Shown: positions 43,774 to 52,434 of the stretch, piece after piece | Numbering within the stretch: the stretch's first letter is position 1 | Layout of the letters: each line of letters begins with the position of its first letter | Source of the DNA: Reyranella sp. CPCC 100927 | GTDB taxonomy: Bacteria; Pseudomonadota; Alphaproteobacteria; Reyranellales; Reyranellaceae | Direction of reading: 5' to 3' | Length of the DNA: 64,000 nucleotides | NCBI RefSeq assembly: GCF_007859315.1 | Contig: NZ_VOHA01000011.1 | Location: 164,940 to 228,939 of the forward strand | Made by a program: the position numbers and the translations under genes | Notes under the pieces: generated by a model | Database searches by the model: none | The model's input: only the letters and a program-made list of their open reading frames with translations | Told to the model about the DNA's origin: nothing

Positions 43774-44571
43774 TCAAGCGGCCAACGCCTCGCCCGCATG
43801 CCGCGCCAGCCTGGCGCGGATCGCCTGCAGCAGCGGACCGGCATAGACGCACTTGAAGCGCCGCACGTACTGGCCGTCGACGCCGCGGGGCGCTTCGTCT
43901 TCCGAGCCGTATCGCGCCACGTACTGGGTCCAGTTCTCGAACATCCGGCGGTTGCCGTGATTGACGTAGCTCTCGGTCGGTGCGTCGTTGGTCCACAGGA
44001 CGTCGGGTGCGTCCAGTTCGAGATGGAAATACTCGATGACCTCGATCTCGGGTGCCGGCCGAATGGTGTCACCGTTCACCAGGAACGTGGCGGGCACCAG
44101 GACACCGTCGAGATAGAGCGCGTGCGCCGGTGAGACCAGCAGATCGCGCGACGGCATCGCATCACCCAACGCGCCGGCTGCGATCCGGATCGGCACGATC
44201 CTGGGGTTGACCCTGGCAACGATGGGCGCGTAGGCGCGCTGCCCGATCCACTTGAGTCGCTGAACCGTGCCGTCCAGCGTGACGACCTCATCGCCGATCG
44301 CCAACGTCTCGACCGGCACGTCGCCGCGCGGCGTGCGGACCAGGGTACCGCGCAGCAGGCAGGCATTGTCGGCCTGTGCTGTCGGCGCCGTCGCCGCGAC
44401 GGCGTCGATGGCCACGCGACCGTCGCTCTCGCCCGCGATCGGTGGACCGGCCTGGGCTCCACCGCTCACGTTGACGGCTTCGATCGCTGTCAACGATGCG
44501 GCATCGGCAGGCGCCGCGGCCAGGCCGAGAACGACGGTCAATGTGAGACCGCCAATCACATCAAAAGTCAT
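43774..44571 (-). CDS. Exported Hint-domain protein (bacterial intein-like)
   Basis: A 265-residue protein with a signal peptide (about residues 1-24, ending ADAAS) and a Hint_2-type domain starting at the Cys of NACLLRGTLVRTP (about residue 70). The blocks GDEVVTLDG, KWIGQRAYAP, IAAGALGD, RDLLVSPAHALYLDGVLVPA and LVNG follow in the usual alphaproteobacterial order. The fold normally performs self-cleavage through the N-terminal Cys. The C-terminal splice Asn/Cys block is not evident, so cleavage without splicing is expected. It converges on the CobW-like gene with no gap. Confidence 0.88.
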   Translation of the reverse strand: MTFDVIGGLTLTVVLGLAAAPADAASLTAIEAVNVSGGAQAGPPIAGESDGRVAIDAVAATAPTAQADNACLLRGTLVRTPRGDVPVETLAIGDEVVTLDGTVQRLKWIGQRAYAPIVARVNPRIVPIRIAAGALGDAMPSRDLLVSPAHALYLDGVLVPATFLVNGDTIRPAPEIEVIEYFHLELDAPDVLWTNDAPTESYVNHGNRRMFENWTQYVARYGSEDEAPRGVDGQYVRRFKCVYAGPLLQAIRARLARHAGEALAA

Positions 44572-44745
44572 GATGAAATCCTTTCAACGGTGTGCCGCCC
44601 GTGGGCGGAGCCTGTGATCGGATAATCCCGACTCGTTGCCGGATCATAACGGTGCTGATGGCGCTGGCCCAACGGCATCTCGGTGCAGCAGCGTTTCCAC
44701 CGACTATTGTCGTCCGCGCGCTGCGAAAAGTTTGCGCGCTGCCAA

Positions 44746-45837
44746 CTATCGGAACCAGGCCTCGATGGTGCCGTCGGCGCGCACGGCAACAAGATCGTCG
44801 CGCTCATCGCCGTTGAGGTCGGCCGCCAGCACGTCCACGATCGGGGCGGTGCCACAGGACAGACGACCGGCTTCGCGCAACACGCCGCCGCGTGCCGTGA
44901 CCACCGCCAGGCATTTCCAATCGCTGGTGGGCACCACGATGTCGGCGACACCATCACCGGTGACATCCAGCAGTGCACCAATACCTTGGCGGCTGTTCCC
45001 AAGGCGATGCGTGGTGTAGCCGTCCAAGGTCGACTCGGGCTCGATTCGGGCACCACGGATGTCGTCGATCTGCAATCGTCCGGCGCCGTGCGGCTCGGCG
45101 ACCTCGACGATACGCCGCCGGCCGTCGCCCACGACGTCGGCAACGCCGATCACGTCCCGCCAGCGCTCGCGCATGCCCAGCGGCTCTGACACGGCGCGCG
45201 CCTCCAAGCCTGACGCCGACAGCGCATAGAGCGTCAGTGCCGCCCCTTGACGCACGTGGGAGCGAATGACCAGAAAACCGATGCCGCAGGAGTCGGCCGA
45301 CGGCGCGCCGGGCTCGTCGATGTGGCGCACGATACGGTCCTCGAACACCTCGTCGAGCGGCAGTTCGACTTCATGATCGACCCAGGTCACGACGTTGTCG
45401 CCGCTCAATTGGCGCAGGCGCAGCGAGCGATATTCCCAGCGTTCGCCGAAGATGCCGCTACCGGCGCGCCGCGCGCGGTCGGCGAGCCGGACGTCGACGT
45501 GCATCGGTTGTGGTGCACGTTTGACACTGCACTGCACGCTGGGCCGTGCTGACACCGGCGGCTCGCAGGCGCCGGGATCGAGGGCCATGGTCTCGCCGCC
45601 CAACGCATGGGCCACGGCCACGGCACGCCGTCCCAACATCACACTGACGACGGGTGCGCGACCGGCCTGATCGCAAACCACGAAACGCTCGGGCTTGCCC
45701 TCGATGCGGACGCTGCGCGCCGACCCAACGTCCAAGCCGTTCTCGGCGCTGGCAGGCCAGGCACACACCGCCAGCACGAGCCCAAACACAAGCCCGTCTG
45801 GCCATACGCCAAGCCAACGCTCCCTCCGCCGCCGCAT
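44746..45837 (-). CDS. Exported FG-GAP/VCBS-like repeat protein
   Basis: A 363-residue protein with a leader MRRRRERWLGVWPD and a hydrophobic core ending SAENG. The C-terminal part holds calcium-binding-like repeat cores DVVGDGRRRIVEV, DVTGDGVADIVV and DLNGDERDDLVAV, typical of FG-GAP/VCBS beta-propeller blades. The N-terminal 200 residues are unassigned and contain several Cys. ATG 45837 is chosen to start at the Arg-rich signal. The protein is probably periplasmic or extracellular; a partner is not evident. Confidence 0.75.
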   Translation of the reverse strand: MRRRRERWLGVWPDGLVFGLVLAVCAWPASAENGLDVGSARSVRIEGKPERFVVCDQAGRAPVVSVMLGRRAVAVAHALGGETMALDPGACEPPVSARPSVQCSVKRAPQPMHVDVRLADRARRAGSGIFGERWEYRSLRLRQLSGDNVVTWVDHEVELPLDEVFEDRIVRHIDEPGAPSADSCGIGFLVIRSHVRQGAALTLYALSASGLEARAVSEPLGMRERWRDVIGVADVVGDGRRRIVEVAEPHGAGRLQIDDIRGARIEPESTLDGYTTHRLGNSRQGIGALLDVTGDGVADIVVPTSDWKCLAVVTARGGVLREAGRLSCGTAPIVDVLAADLNGDERDDLVAVRADGTIEAWFR

Positions 45838-45918
45838 TAATGTACTCCTTGCCGGCGTTGACGCGATCCTGCGGCGGCGGACCGGCACTGTCCATGGCAA
45901 TTGATGCCGACTGGTTCC

Positions 45919-46536
45919 TCACATCGGTGGTACCAGCCCGTCGACGCCGACCAGCACACGCGCGGCCGTGAGATCGCCACCCGCGCCCTTGGTCGCGCTG
46001 GCGAACAGATGATTGCCGGGCTTCAGCAGATCGGGCGAGCCGGTCGCAAAGGTCACGATCGGCGCTGCCGTCGGCACCGTGATCTCGATCGGCTGCGCGG
46101 CACCTTTGTAGGCGACCTTCAACGTGCGGCCGTGCGCTGCCTCCGCCACCGTCGCCACGGTGCCATTGGTCATGGTGCTCTGCGGCTGCAAGTCCCAGGG
46201 ATAATGTCCTTCACCCGCGCCCCGCGCCGATTCGGGAAACACCAATACCTCCAGCGCAACCCAGTTGCCGTCGGTGCCCTTGATCGCCGCGATGCCGACG
46301 AAGCTGTTGGACTTGATGTCGGTGATATCGGCCTTGGTGACGCCGATCACGGAAAAGCCTTCGGCCAGCTTGATCGTCACCTTGTCCCCTTCACGGGTCG
46401 CCACGTTCAGCGCACGATCGCTGTAGCCGGTGATTTCACCCCGTACCCGGGTGGGCGGCGGCGACTGCTGCGCCACGGCGGCGCCCGCGATCAGCGCCAC
46501 CATCGACGCGAGCATGGCGCGACGGATCATCATCAT
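45919..46536 (-). CDS. Exported protein, DUF5666-like
   Basis: A 205-residue protein with a signal peptide of about 22 residues (ending GAAVAQ). The mature part reads as small beta-barrel repeats with RVRGEITGYSDRALNV and NGTVATVAEAAHGRTLKV, similar to DUF5666 (OB-like) proteins. Function unknown. Co-directional with the FG-GAP-like and Hint-like genes, so a small block of secreted proteins exists here. An ATG two codons later may be the true start. Confidence 0.7.
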   Translation of the reverse strand: MMMIRRAMLASMVALIAGAAVAQQSPPPTRVRGEITGYSDRALNVATREGDKVTIKLAEGFSVIGVTKADITDIKSNSFVGIAAIKGTDGNWVALEVLVFPESARGAGEGHYPWDLQPQSTMTNGTVATVAEAAHGRTLKVAYKGAAQPIEITVPTAAPIVTFATGSPDLLKPGNHLFASATKGAGGDLTAARVLVGVDGLVPPM

Positions 46537-46661
46537 GACCTCCTTTGCTTGGGCGGCCGGAGCCTACGTCCGCTCGGAGCACGGAAGAAGTGACGATATC
46601 GTGCGTTACGCGCGATCGCGGTCCGCAGCCAGTCACCGAGCCTTCACGCCATGCGATGCGT

Positions 46662-48149
46662 TCACGCCCCGCTGCGCACGCGCTTCACCGCGTCCTGCCA
46701 ACCGGCATAGCGCTGGTCACGGCTCGCGGCCGCCTCGCGTGGCGTGAAGGCATGGTCGAGTTGCCACGTGGCAGCGATATCCTCCAGAGAGGGAAACAGA
46801 CCAGCTTGCAGGCCAGCCAGCAGAGCAGCACCCAGCGCGGTCGTTTCGGTGACGGTGGGCCGATCGACCGGCACGCCCAGCGTATCGGCCAGGCGCTGCA
46901 TCAGCGGACTGTTGGCCACCATGCCGCCGTCGACACGCAAGGCATCGATGGCAGCGCCATCGGCTTTCATGGCTTCGACCAGATCGCGAGTCTGAAAGCA
47001 GACCGAATCCAATGCCGCCTGCGCGATCTCGGCCGGTCCGGTGTCGCGCGTCAGGCCCAGCAGCGCGCCACGCGCATCGGGATCCCAGTACGGCGCGCCC
47101 AGGCCGACGAAAGCCGGCACCATGACGACGCCATGGCCGGGTCGTGCGGCATCCGCCAGCGCCTCGACGTCGGCAGATTTGGCGATCAGCTTCAGCCCAT
47201 CACGCAGCCATTGCACCGCGGCGCCGGCAACGAAGATGCTGCCCTCCAACGCGTACGTCGTGGTGCCGTTGAGTCGATACGCGATGGTCGTGAGCAGGCG
47301 GTGCTTGGAGCGCACGGCCGTCGTGCCGGTGTTGAGCAGCGCGAAGCAGCCGGTGCCATAGGTGCTCTTCACCATGCCGGGCTTGAGGCACGCTTGTCCT
47401 ACCGTGGCGGCCTGCTGGTCACCCGCCATGCCCAGGACGGGAATCGGCGCGCCGAACAGGTCCGGCGTCGTGGTGCCGAAATCGCCGGCACAGTCGACGA
47501 CCTCCGGCAACAGGGTATGCGGGATCTCGAGCAGGCGCAGCAGGTCGAGATCCCAACGCTGGCTCCTGATGTTGTAGAGCAACGTGCGCGAGGCATTGGT
47601 GGCGTCGCTGGCGTGACGCTCGCCACCGGTCAAGCGCCACAACAGGAAAGACTCGACTGTCCCGAACGCGAGCTTGTCGGCTTCGGCCTGCGCCCGCGCA
47701 CCCGGCACATTGTCCAGGATCCAGGCGAGCTTGGTGCCCGAGAAATAGGGATCGAGCACCAGGCCCGTGCGCTGCGTGAACTCCGGTTCCAGTTCGGCTG
47801 CCTTCAGTTCGGCACAGCGCTCAGCCGTACGGCGGTCCTGCCAGACGATGGCGTTGTACACCGGCTTGCCGGTCTCGCGATCCCAGACGATGGTGGTCTC
47901 GCGCTGGTTGGTGATGCCGATGCCGGCGATTGCCGCCGCGTCGAGGCCAGCCTGCGCCAGCGCTTCACGGCACACCGCGACTGTTGCGCGCCAGATCTCC
48001 TCGGGATCGTGCTCGACCCAGCCGGGCGACGGGTAGATCTGCGGCAGTTCGCGCTGCGCCGTCGCAACCGGTCGCGCCGTGGCGTCGAACACAATCGCGC
48101 GCGTCGAAGTCGTTCCCTGATCAATGGCAAGGACGTGGCGGGCAGGCAT
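46662..48149 (-). CDS. glpK: Glycerol kinase GlpK
   Basis: A 495-residue FGGY-family kinase that phosphorylates glycerol to sn-glycerol 3-phosphate. The N-terminal phosphate loop [26 protein letters not shown] with the Arg-Glu pair that binds glycerol, and the C-terminal [11 protein letters not shown] region are typical. Length equals the family's. It lies 20 bp after the cupin gene and so at the 3' end of the hydantoinase run, separate from the glpD-ugp cluster 8 kb away. The product feeds GlpD. Confidence 0.95.
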   Translation of the reverse strand: MPARHVLAIDQGTTSTRAIVFDATARPVATAQRELPQIYPSPGWVEHDPEEIWRATVAVCREALAQAGLDAAAIAGIGITNQRETTIVWDRETGKPVYNAIVWQDRRTAERCAELKAAELEPEFTQRTGLVLDPYFSGTKLAWILDNVPGARAQAEADKLAFGTVESFLLWRLTGGERHASDATNASRTLLYNIRSQRWDLDLLRLLEIPHTLLPEVVDCAGDFGTTTPDLFGAPIPVLGMAGDQQAATVGQACLKPGMVKSTYGTGCFALLNTGTTAVRSKHRLLTTIAYRLNGTTTYALEGSIFVAGAAVQWLRDGLKLIAKSADVEALADAARPGHGVVMVPAFVGLGAPYWDPDARGALLGLTRDTGPAEIAQAALDSVCFQTRDLVEAMKADGAAIDALRVDGGMVANSPLMQRLADTLGVPVDRPTVTETTALGAALLAGLQAGLFPSLEDIAATWQLDHAFTPREAAASRDQRYAGWQDAVKRVRSGA

Positions 48150-48169
48150 GATGAGAACTCCAGAAACGA

Positions 48170-48640
48170 TCAGTACGGCGTGCCGTCCTTGTGCTCATAC
48201 CGGTACTTGCCATCGGCGCCCATGCGGGCGTGGACGTCGACGTCGGGATAGCTGACCTCGTCGCCCGGCGTGCGATCGCCGATCACCAGCAGCACGACAT
48301 CCTTGTCGGTGCGATTGATGAAGCGGTGCGCAAGGCCCGTGCCGGCTGGAAAGCCGGCGCACATGCCTGCCTGCAGGATCTGGTTGCCGGCAGTGGTCTC
48401 CAGCACCACCTCGCCTTCCAGGACATAGACGAATTCGTCCTGGCGCGAGTGGGCATGACGGTTTGACGACTGTCCGCCAGGCACGATGCGTGTCAGGTTG
48501 ACACCGAAGTTGGTCAACCCGATATGCTCACCCAGCCGGCGATTCCAGCGCTGCTGGTTGGCCGCACGATACGGCTCGGGATAGGTCGTGAAATTGCTCT
48601 CGGGAACCGTCAGGGGGTCAAATCCCAGCGTCTCGGCCAT
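48170..48640 (-). CDS. Cupin-domain protein
   Basis: A 156-residue single-domain cupin. The first cupin motif is visible as [19 protein letters not shown] (His, His, Glu metal ligands) and the second as [18 protein letters not shown]. Cupins of this type are often small metal enzymes or sugar/amide-binding proteins. It lies between hyuB and glpK on one strand with gaps of 26 and 20 bp, so it belongs to the hydantoinase operon. Function cannot be assigned. Confidence 0.85.
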   Translation of the reverse strand: MAETLGFDPLTVPESNFTTYPEPYRAANQQRWNRRLGEHIGLTNFGVNLTRIVPGGQSSNRHAHSRQDEFVYVLEGEVVLETTAGNQILQAGMCAGFPAGTGLAHRFINRTDKDVVLLVIGDRTPGDEVSYPDVDVHARMGADGKYRYEHKDGTPY

Positions 48641-48666
48641 CGCTCACCTCTTCGTCGCCGAGCGTA

Positions 48667-50349
48667 TCACGATTTTGGCGGTGCGCCGTCCGCCGCAACG
48701 CCATAGGTCCTTTCGGCTTCTTCCGCACTGACCAGCCCATAGGCAACATCGCGCGCGACCCGCCTGGGATCACGGGTTCGCGGATCGCCGTAACCGCCGC
48801 CACCCGGCATCTCGATGATGACGCGATCACCCGCCGGCACGATATGCAGACCCTTGTCGGGGAACTCCGTACCCGAGCTTAGGCGCAGCCGGCCGACGGC
48901 CCCTTCCCTGCCGCCGGCGCGCCCGCGGGCAGGAAACCGCACGCGCTCGAAGCGATGGTAGATGCCCATCGGTGACGGATCGCGGTTGCTGACCTCCATG
49001 ACCTGGCCCAGGCCGCCGCGCTGGCGCCCGGCACCGCCCGAGTCGGTGCGCAGCTCCTTGCGCCACACGACGACGGGTGTGATCGATTCGGTCACCTCGA
49101 CGGGCACGTTGCGCACGCCGCTGGGAAACGGCGTCGCCGACAGACCATCCAGCTGCGGCCGCGCGCCGGCGCCGCCGGAGTGGAAGGTCGTTACGTTGAA
49201 CGCGGTACGGACCTCATCGGCACGGCCGGTCAATCCGTGCGCCGCCACCAGGCTGAGATTCCACAACGAGGACGTACCCTCGGCCGGCATGGTGCCCGGC
49301 ATCGCCTGGTCGAGACAGCCGAAGACGATATCGGGCAGCATGTGGCCAATGATGGACCGCGCGTAGACTGCCGCCGGATGCTGCGCGTTCACGATGCAGG
49401 AGTCGGGCGCCGTGACGATCACCGCATCCAGGGTCCCGGCGTTGTTAGGAATCCAGGGGGCGATGGCGCATTTCACGCCAAAGGCGGTGTAGGCTTCCGT
49501 GTAGCAAAGCGGGCAGTTGATCGCGAAGCTCGATATACCCGATGTGCCGGTGTAATCGACGCGAACCACGTCGGCGTCGATGGTGAGCGAGCCGACCAGC
49601 GTCACCGGAGCCTCCAGGCCGTCGATGGTCATGCTGGACGTCCAGGTGCCGCGCGGCAGCTTGCCGATCGCGTCGGCCATGGCCTGGCGGCTGCGGCTGA
49701 TGATGGTTTCCGACAGTTCCTCCAGATCGTCGAGGCCGAACTCGGCCATCATCTCGACCAGGCGGGCCGCACCGATATCGTTGCAGGCGGCAAGGCCGTA
49801 GATGTCGCCCACGACCTGGACCGGCTCGCGGACGTTGGCACGCACGATGCGCAGCAGGTCCTCGTTCATCTGGCCTGCGCGTGCCAAGGGCATCATCGGG
49901 ATCTGCAGGCCTTCGTGATAGATCTGCCTGCCGGACGGACTCTGGCCGATGCCGCCGATGTCGACCACATGGGTCGTGCAGGCGAATAGCCCGACCGCGT
50001 GGCCATTCTTGAACGTGGGCGTCACCACCGTCAGGTCGAAAAGATGGCCGGTGCCCTTCCAGGGGTCGTTGGTGATCAACACATCACCGGCCACCAGGGT
50101 GTCGAGCGGATAGGCATCGAGGAAATGCCCGACCGACCGCGCCATCGAGTTGACATGGCCCGGCGTACCGGTCACAGCCTGCGCGATCATGCGCCCGCGC
50201 CGGTCGAAGACGCCGGCCGAGATATCGCCGGCCTCGCGCGCCGCCGTGCTGAAAGCGGTCCGGATCAGCGTCTGGGCCTGCTCCTCGACCACGGCGATCA
50301 GGCGGTTCCACAGGATCTGTACCTCGATTTCGCCCAGTCGATGGCTCAT
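48667..50349 (-). CDS. Hydantoinase B / oxoprolinase beta-type subunit
   Basis: A 560-residue HyuB-family protein (PF02538). Recognisable stretches are GDVLITNDPWKGTGH near residue 85, HVVDIGGIGQSPSG, and the C-terminal GGGYGDPRTRDP. HyuA and HyuB together hydrolyse a cyclic amide (N-methylhydantoin, 5-oxoproline) at the cost of ATP, or carboxylate ketones in related enzymes. The start ATG overlaps the hyuA stop (ATGA at 50346-50349). The cupin gene follows. Confidence 0.93.
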   Translation of the reverse strand: MSHRLGEIEVQILWNRLIAVVEEQAQTLIRTAFSTAAREAGDISAGVFDRRGRMIAQAVTGTPGHVNSMARSVGHFLDAYPLDTLVAGDVLITNDPWKGTGHLFDLTVVTPTFKNGHAVGLFACTTHVVDIGGIGQSPSGRQIYHEGLQIPMMPLARAGQMNEDLLRIVRANVREPVQVVGDIYGLAACNDIGAARLVEMMAEFGLDDLEELSETIISRSRQAMADAIGKLPRGTWTSSMTIDGLEAPVTLVGSLTIDADVVRVDYTGTSGISSFAINCPLCYTEAYTAFGVKCAIAPWIPNNAGTLDAVIVTAPDSCIVNAQHPAAVYARSIIGHMLPDIVFGCLDQAMPGTMPAEGTSSLWNLSLVAAHGLTGRADEVRTAFNVTTFHSGGAGARPQLDGLSATPFPSGVRNVPVEVTESITPVVVWRKELRTDSGGAGRQRGGLGQVMEVSNRDPSPMGIYHRFERVRFPARGRAGGREGAVGRLRLSSGTEFPDKGLHIVPAGDRVIIEMPGGGGYGDPRTRDPRRVARDVAYGLVSAEEAERTYGVAADGAPPKS

Positions 50350-52427
50350 CGCGGCCTCCTGTCGATGACGATCTGGCCTGCACCGTTCAGCGTTGCGACG
50401 AATCCGCCAGGGATCAATGTCGACGTCTCCGCCTCGATGATGATGGCTGGCCCTTCGACCACCGCACCCGGCGGCAGGCTGTCGCGACCGTAGACGCCAG
50501 CCTCGACGGTGGCACCGCGGCCGGGGTCGAAGAGTGCCCGGCGAGCAACCGGCTCTGGTGCCGACCTGGCCGCCACCGGCGGTTCGCGCGCGGGCAGTTC
50601 CCGCGACTCGGCCAGCGACAGCGTCCAGGTCAGCGCCTCGACATCGAGCAACGGGATCGTGCGTCCGTAGAGGGCGTGATAGACCTGCTCGAAGGCATGG
50701 TGGAGGTGATCCACGCCGCCGGGCCGCAGCGCCGCATCCGGGACCGGCACAGCGACCTCGTGACCCTGGCCGCGGTAGCGCATGTAGGCCGTGCGCGTCT
50801 CCTCCAGCGCCGTGTCGGCCGCACCCAACCGCACGACCGCCTCCGCCTCGGCGCGCATGGCCGCGAACAACGATGCCACGTACTCGGGATCGTATGCTTT
50901 CAATGGCACCAGTCGCGTGCGGACGACCTCGTAGGCCATCGGTGCGCGCAGGAAGCCGTAGGCCGAACCGACGCCGGCGCCGACCGGGATGATCACGCGC
51001 GCAATGCCGAGCTTCTGCGCCAACCGCGCCGCATGCAGCGGTGCCGCACCACCAAAGGCGATCATGGTGCGCTCGGCCATGTCCTTGCCGTTTTCCACGG
51101 CATGCACGCGGGCGGCGCTGGCCATGGTCTCGGTTACCAGTTCGGTGATCCCGTGCGCTGCCTGCGTGCGATCAAGTCCGATTCGGCTGCCGACAACCGC
51201 GTCCACCGCCGCTGCGGCCACCGCCGGCGCCAGGTCGATATGGCCGCCGGCAAAGTTCGCCGGATCGAGCCAGCCCAGCAGCAGGTTGGCGTCCGTCACC
51301 GTGGGCATCGTCCCACCGCGGCCGTAGGACGCCGGTCCGGGCATCGCGCCGGCACTGTCAGGGCCGACGGTGATGCGGCCCAACGGATCGGTGCGCGCGA
51401 TCGAGCCACCGCCGGCGCCGATTTCGACCATGTCGATGACGGGGATGCGGACAGGAATACCGCTGCCCTTCACGAAGCGCGCGGCGCGGCCGATCTCGAA
51501 GTGGCGCGACTGCTGCGGGCGCAGGCCATCGATCAAGGTGATCTTGGCGGTGGTGCCACCCATGTCGAAAGCCAGCGCCTTGTCGATGCCGTTCTGCGCC
51601 GCCACCGCCAGCGCCATGATGGCACCGCCGGCCGGGCCGCTTTCGACCAGGCGAATCGGAAACCGGCGCGCGGTATCGACCGTGGTGATGCCGCCGGACG
51701 ACATGATCAGCAACAGCGGCCCAGAGCACCCCAGCGCCTTCAGGCCGTGGTCGAGGCGTTCGAGATAGCCCTCCATCACCGGCAGCACGTAAGCGTTGGC
51801 CGCGGTGGTGGATGCCCGCTCATACTCGCGGATCTCGGGGCAGACTTCGCTGGAAATGGCAATCACACGTGCCGGAATGCGGCGCGCGATGATCGCGCTG
51901 GCGCGTTCTTCATGGGCGGCATTGCGGTAGGCATGCAGGAAGCAGATCGCCACCGCCTCGACACCATCGGCCATGAGCCGCTCGGCGAGCCGTTCGACCG
52001 CCCGTTCGTCGAGCGGCAGCATCACATCGCCGTCGGCGGCAATACGCTCCGGAACTTCATAACGCAACGGCCGTGGCACCAGCGGCTCGGGCCGTTCCAT
52101 GTAGATGTCGTATTGCTCGAAGCGGTGTTCGTAGGCGATCTCCAGCGAATCGCGGAAGCCGGCCGTGGTCAGCAGCGCCGTGCGCGCGCCCTTGCGCTCG
52201 ATCAGCGCGTTTGTCGCGAGCGTCGTGCCGTGGATCACCAGGTCGAGATCCGACGCCGCCACGCCCGCCTGCGCCAGAATTCGGCGGGTACCGTCCAGCA
52301 CGCCGCGCTCGGGAGCCTCCTGCGTGGTCAGCACCTTCGTCGATATGAACCGGCCGCCCACGTCGAGCACGAGATCGGTGAACGTGCCACCGATATCGAC
52401 CGCCAGACGCACCGCCGCCTTGCCCAT
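50346..52427 (-). CDS. Hydantoinase A / oxoprolinase alpha-type subunit
   Basis: A 693-residue HyuA-family ATPase with the ASKHA fold. The N-terminal phosphate loop LAVDIGGTFTDLVL, the second strand FDMGGTTAKITL (about residue 290) and AFGGAAPLHA are the family signature. It activates the substrate amide by phosphorylation before cleavage with HyuB. ATG 52427 is chosen since it gives MGKAAVRLAVDIGG, the normal distance. It follows the xanthine-dehydrogenase-like gene by 7 bp and is coupled to hyuB by ATGA. Exact substrate not deducible. Confidence 0.93.
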   Translation of the reverse strand: MGKAAVRLAVDIGGTFTDLVLDVGGRFISTKVLTTQEAPERGVLDGTRRILAQAGVAASDLDLVIHGTTLATNALIERKGARTALLTTAGFRDSLEIAYEHRFEQYDIYMERPEPLVPRPLRYEVPERIAADGDVMLPLDERAVERLAERLMADGVEAVAICFLHAYRNAAHEERASAIIARRIPARVIAISSEVCPEIREYERASTTAANAYVLPVMEGYLERLDHGLKALGCSGPLLLIMSSGGITTVDTARRFPIRLVESGPAGGAIMALAVAAQNGIDKALAFDMGGTTAKITLIDGLRPQQSRHFEIGRAARFVKGSGIPVRIPVIDMVEIGAGGGSIARTDPLGRITVGPDSAGAMPGPASYGRGGTMPTVTDANLLLGWLDPANFAGGHIDLAPAVAAAAVDAVVGSRIGLDRTQAAHGITELVTETMASAARVHAVENGKDMAERTMIAFGGAAPLHAARLAQKLGIARVIIPVGAGVGSAYGFLRAPMAYEVVRTRLVPLKAYDPEYVASLFAAMRAEAEAVVRLGAADTALEETRTAYMRYRGQGHEVAVPVPDAALRPGGVDHLHHAFEQVYHALYGRTIPLLDVEALTWTLSLAESRELPAREPPVAARSAPEPVARRALFDPGRGATVEAGVYGRDSLPPGAVVEGPAIIIEAETSTLIPGGFVATLNGAGQIVIDRRPR

Positions 52428-52434
52428 CGACTGC

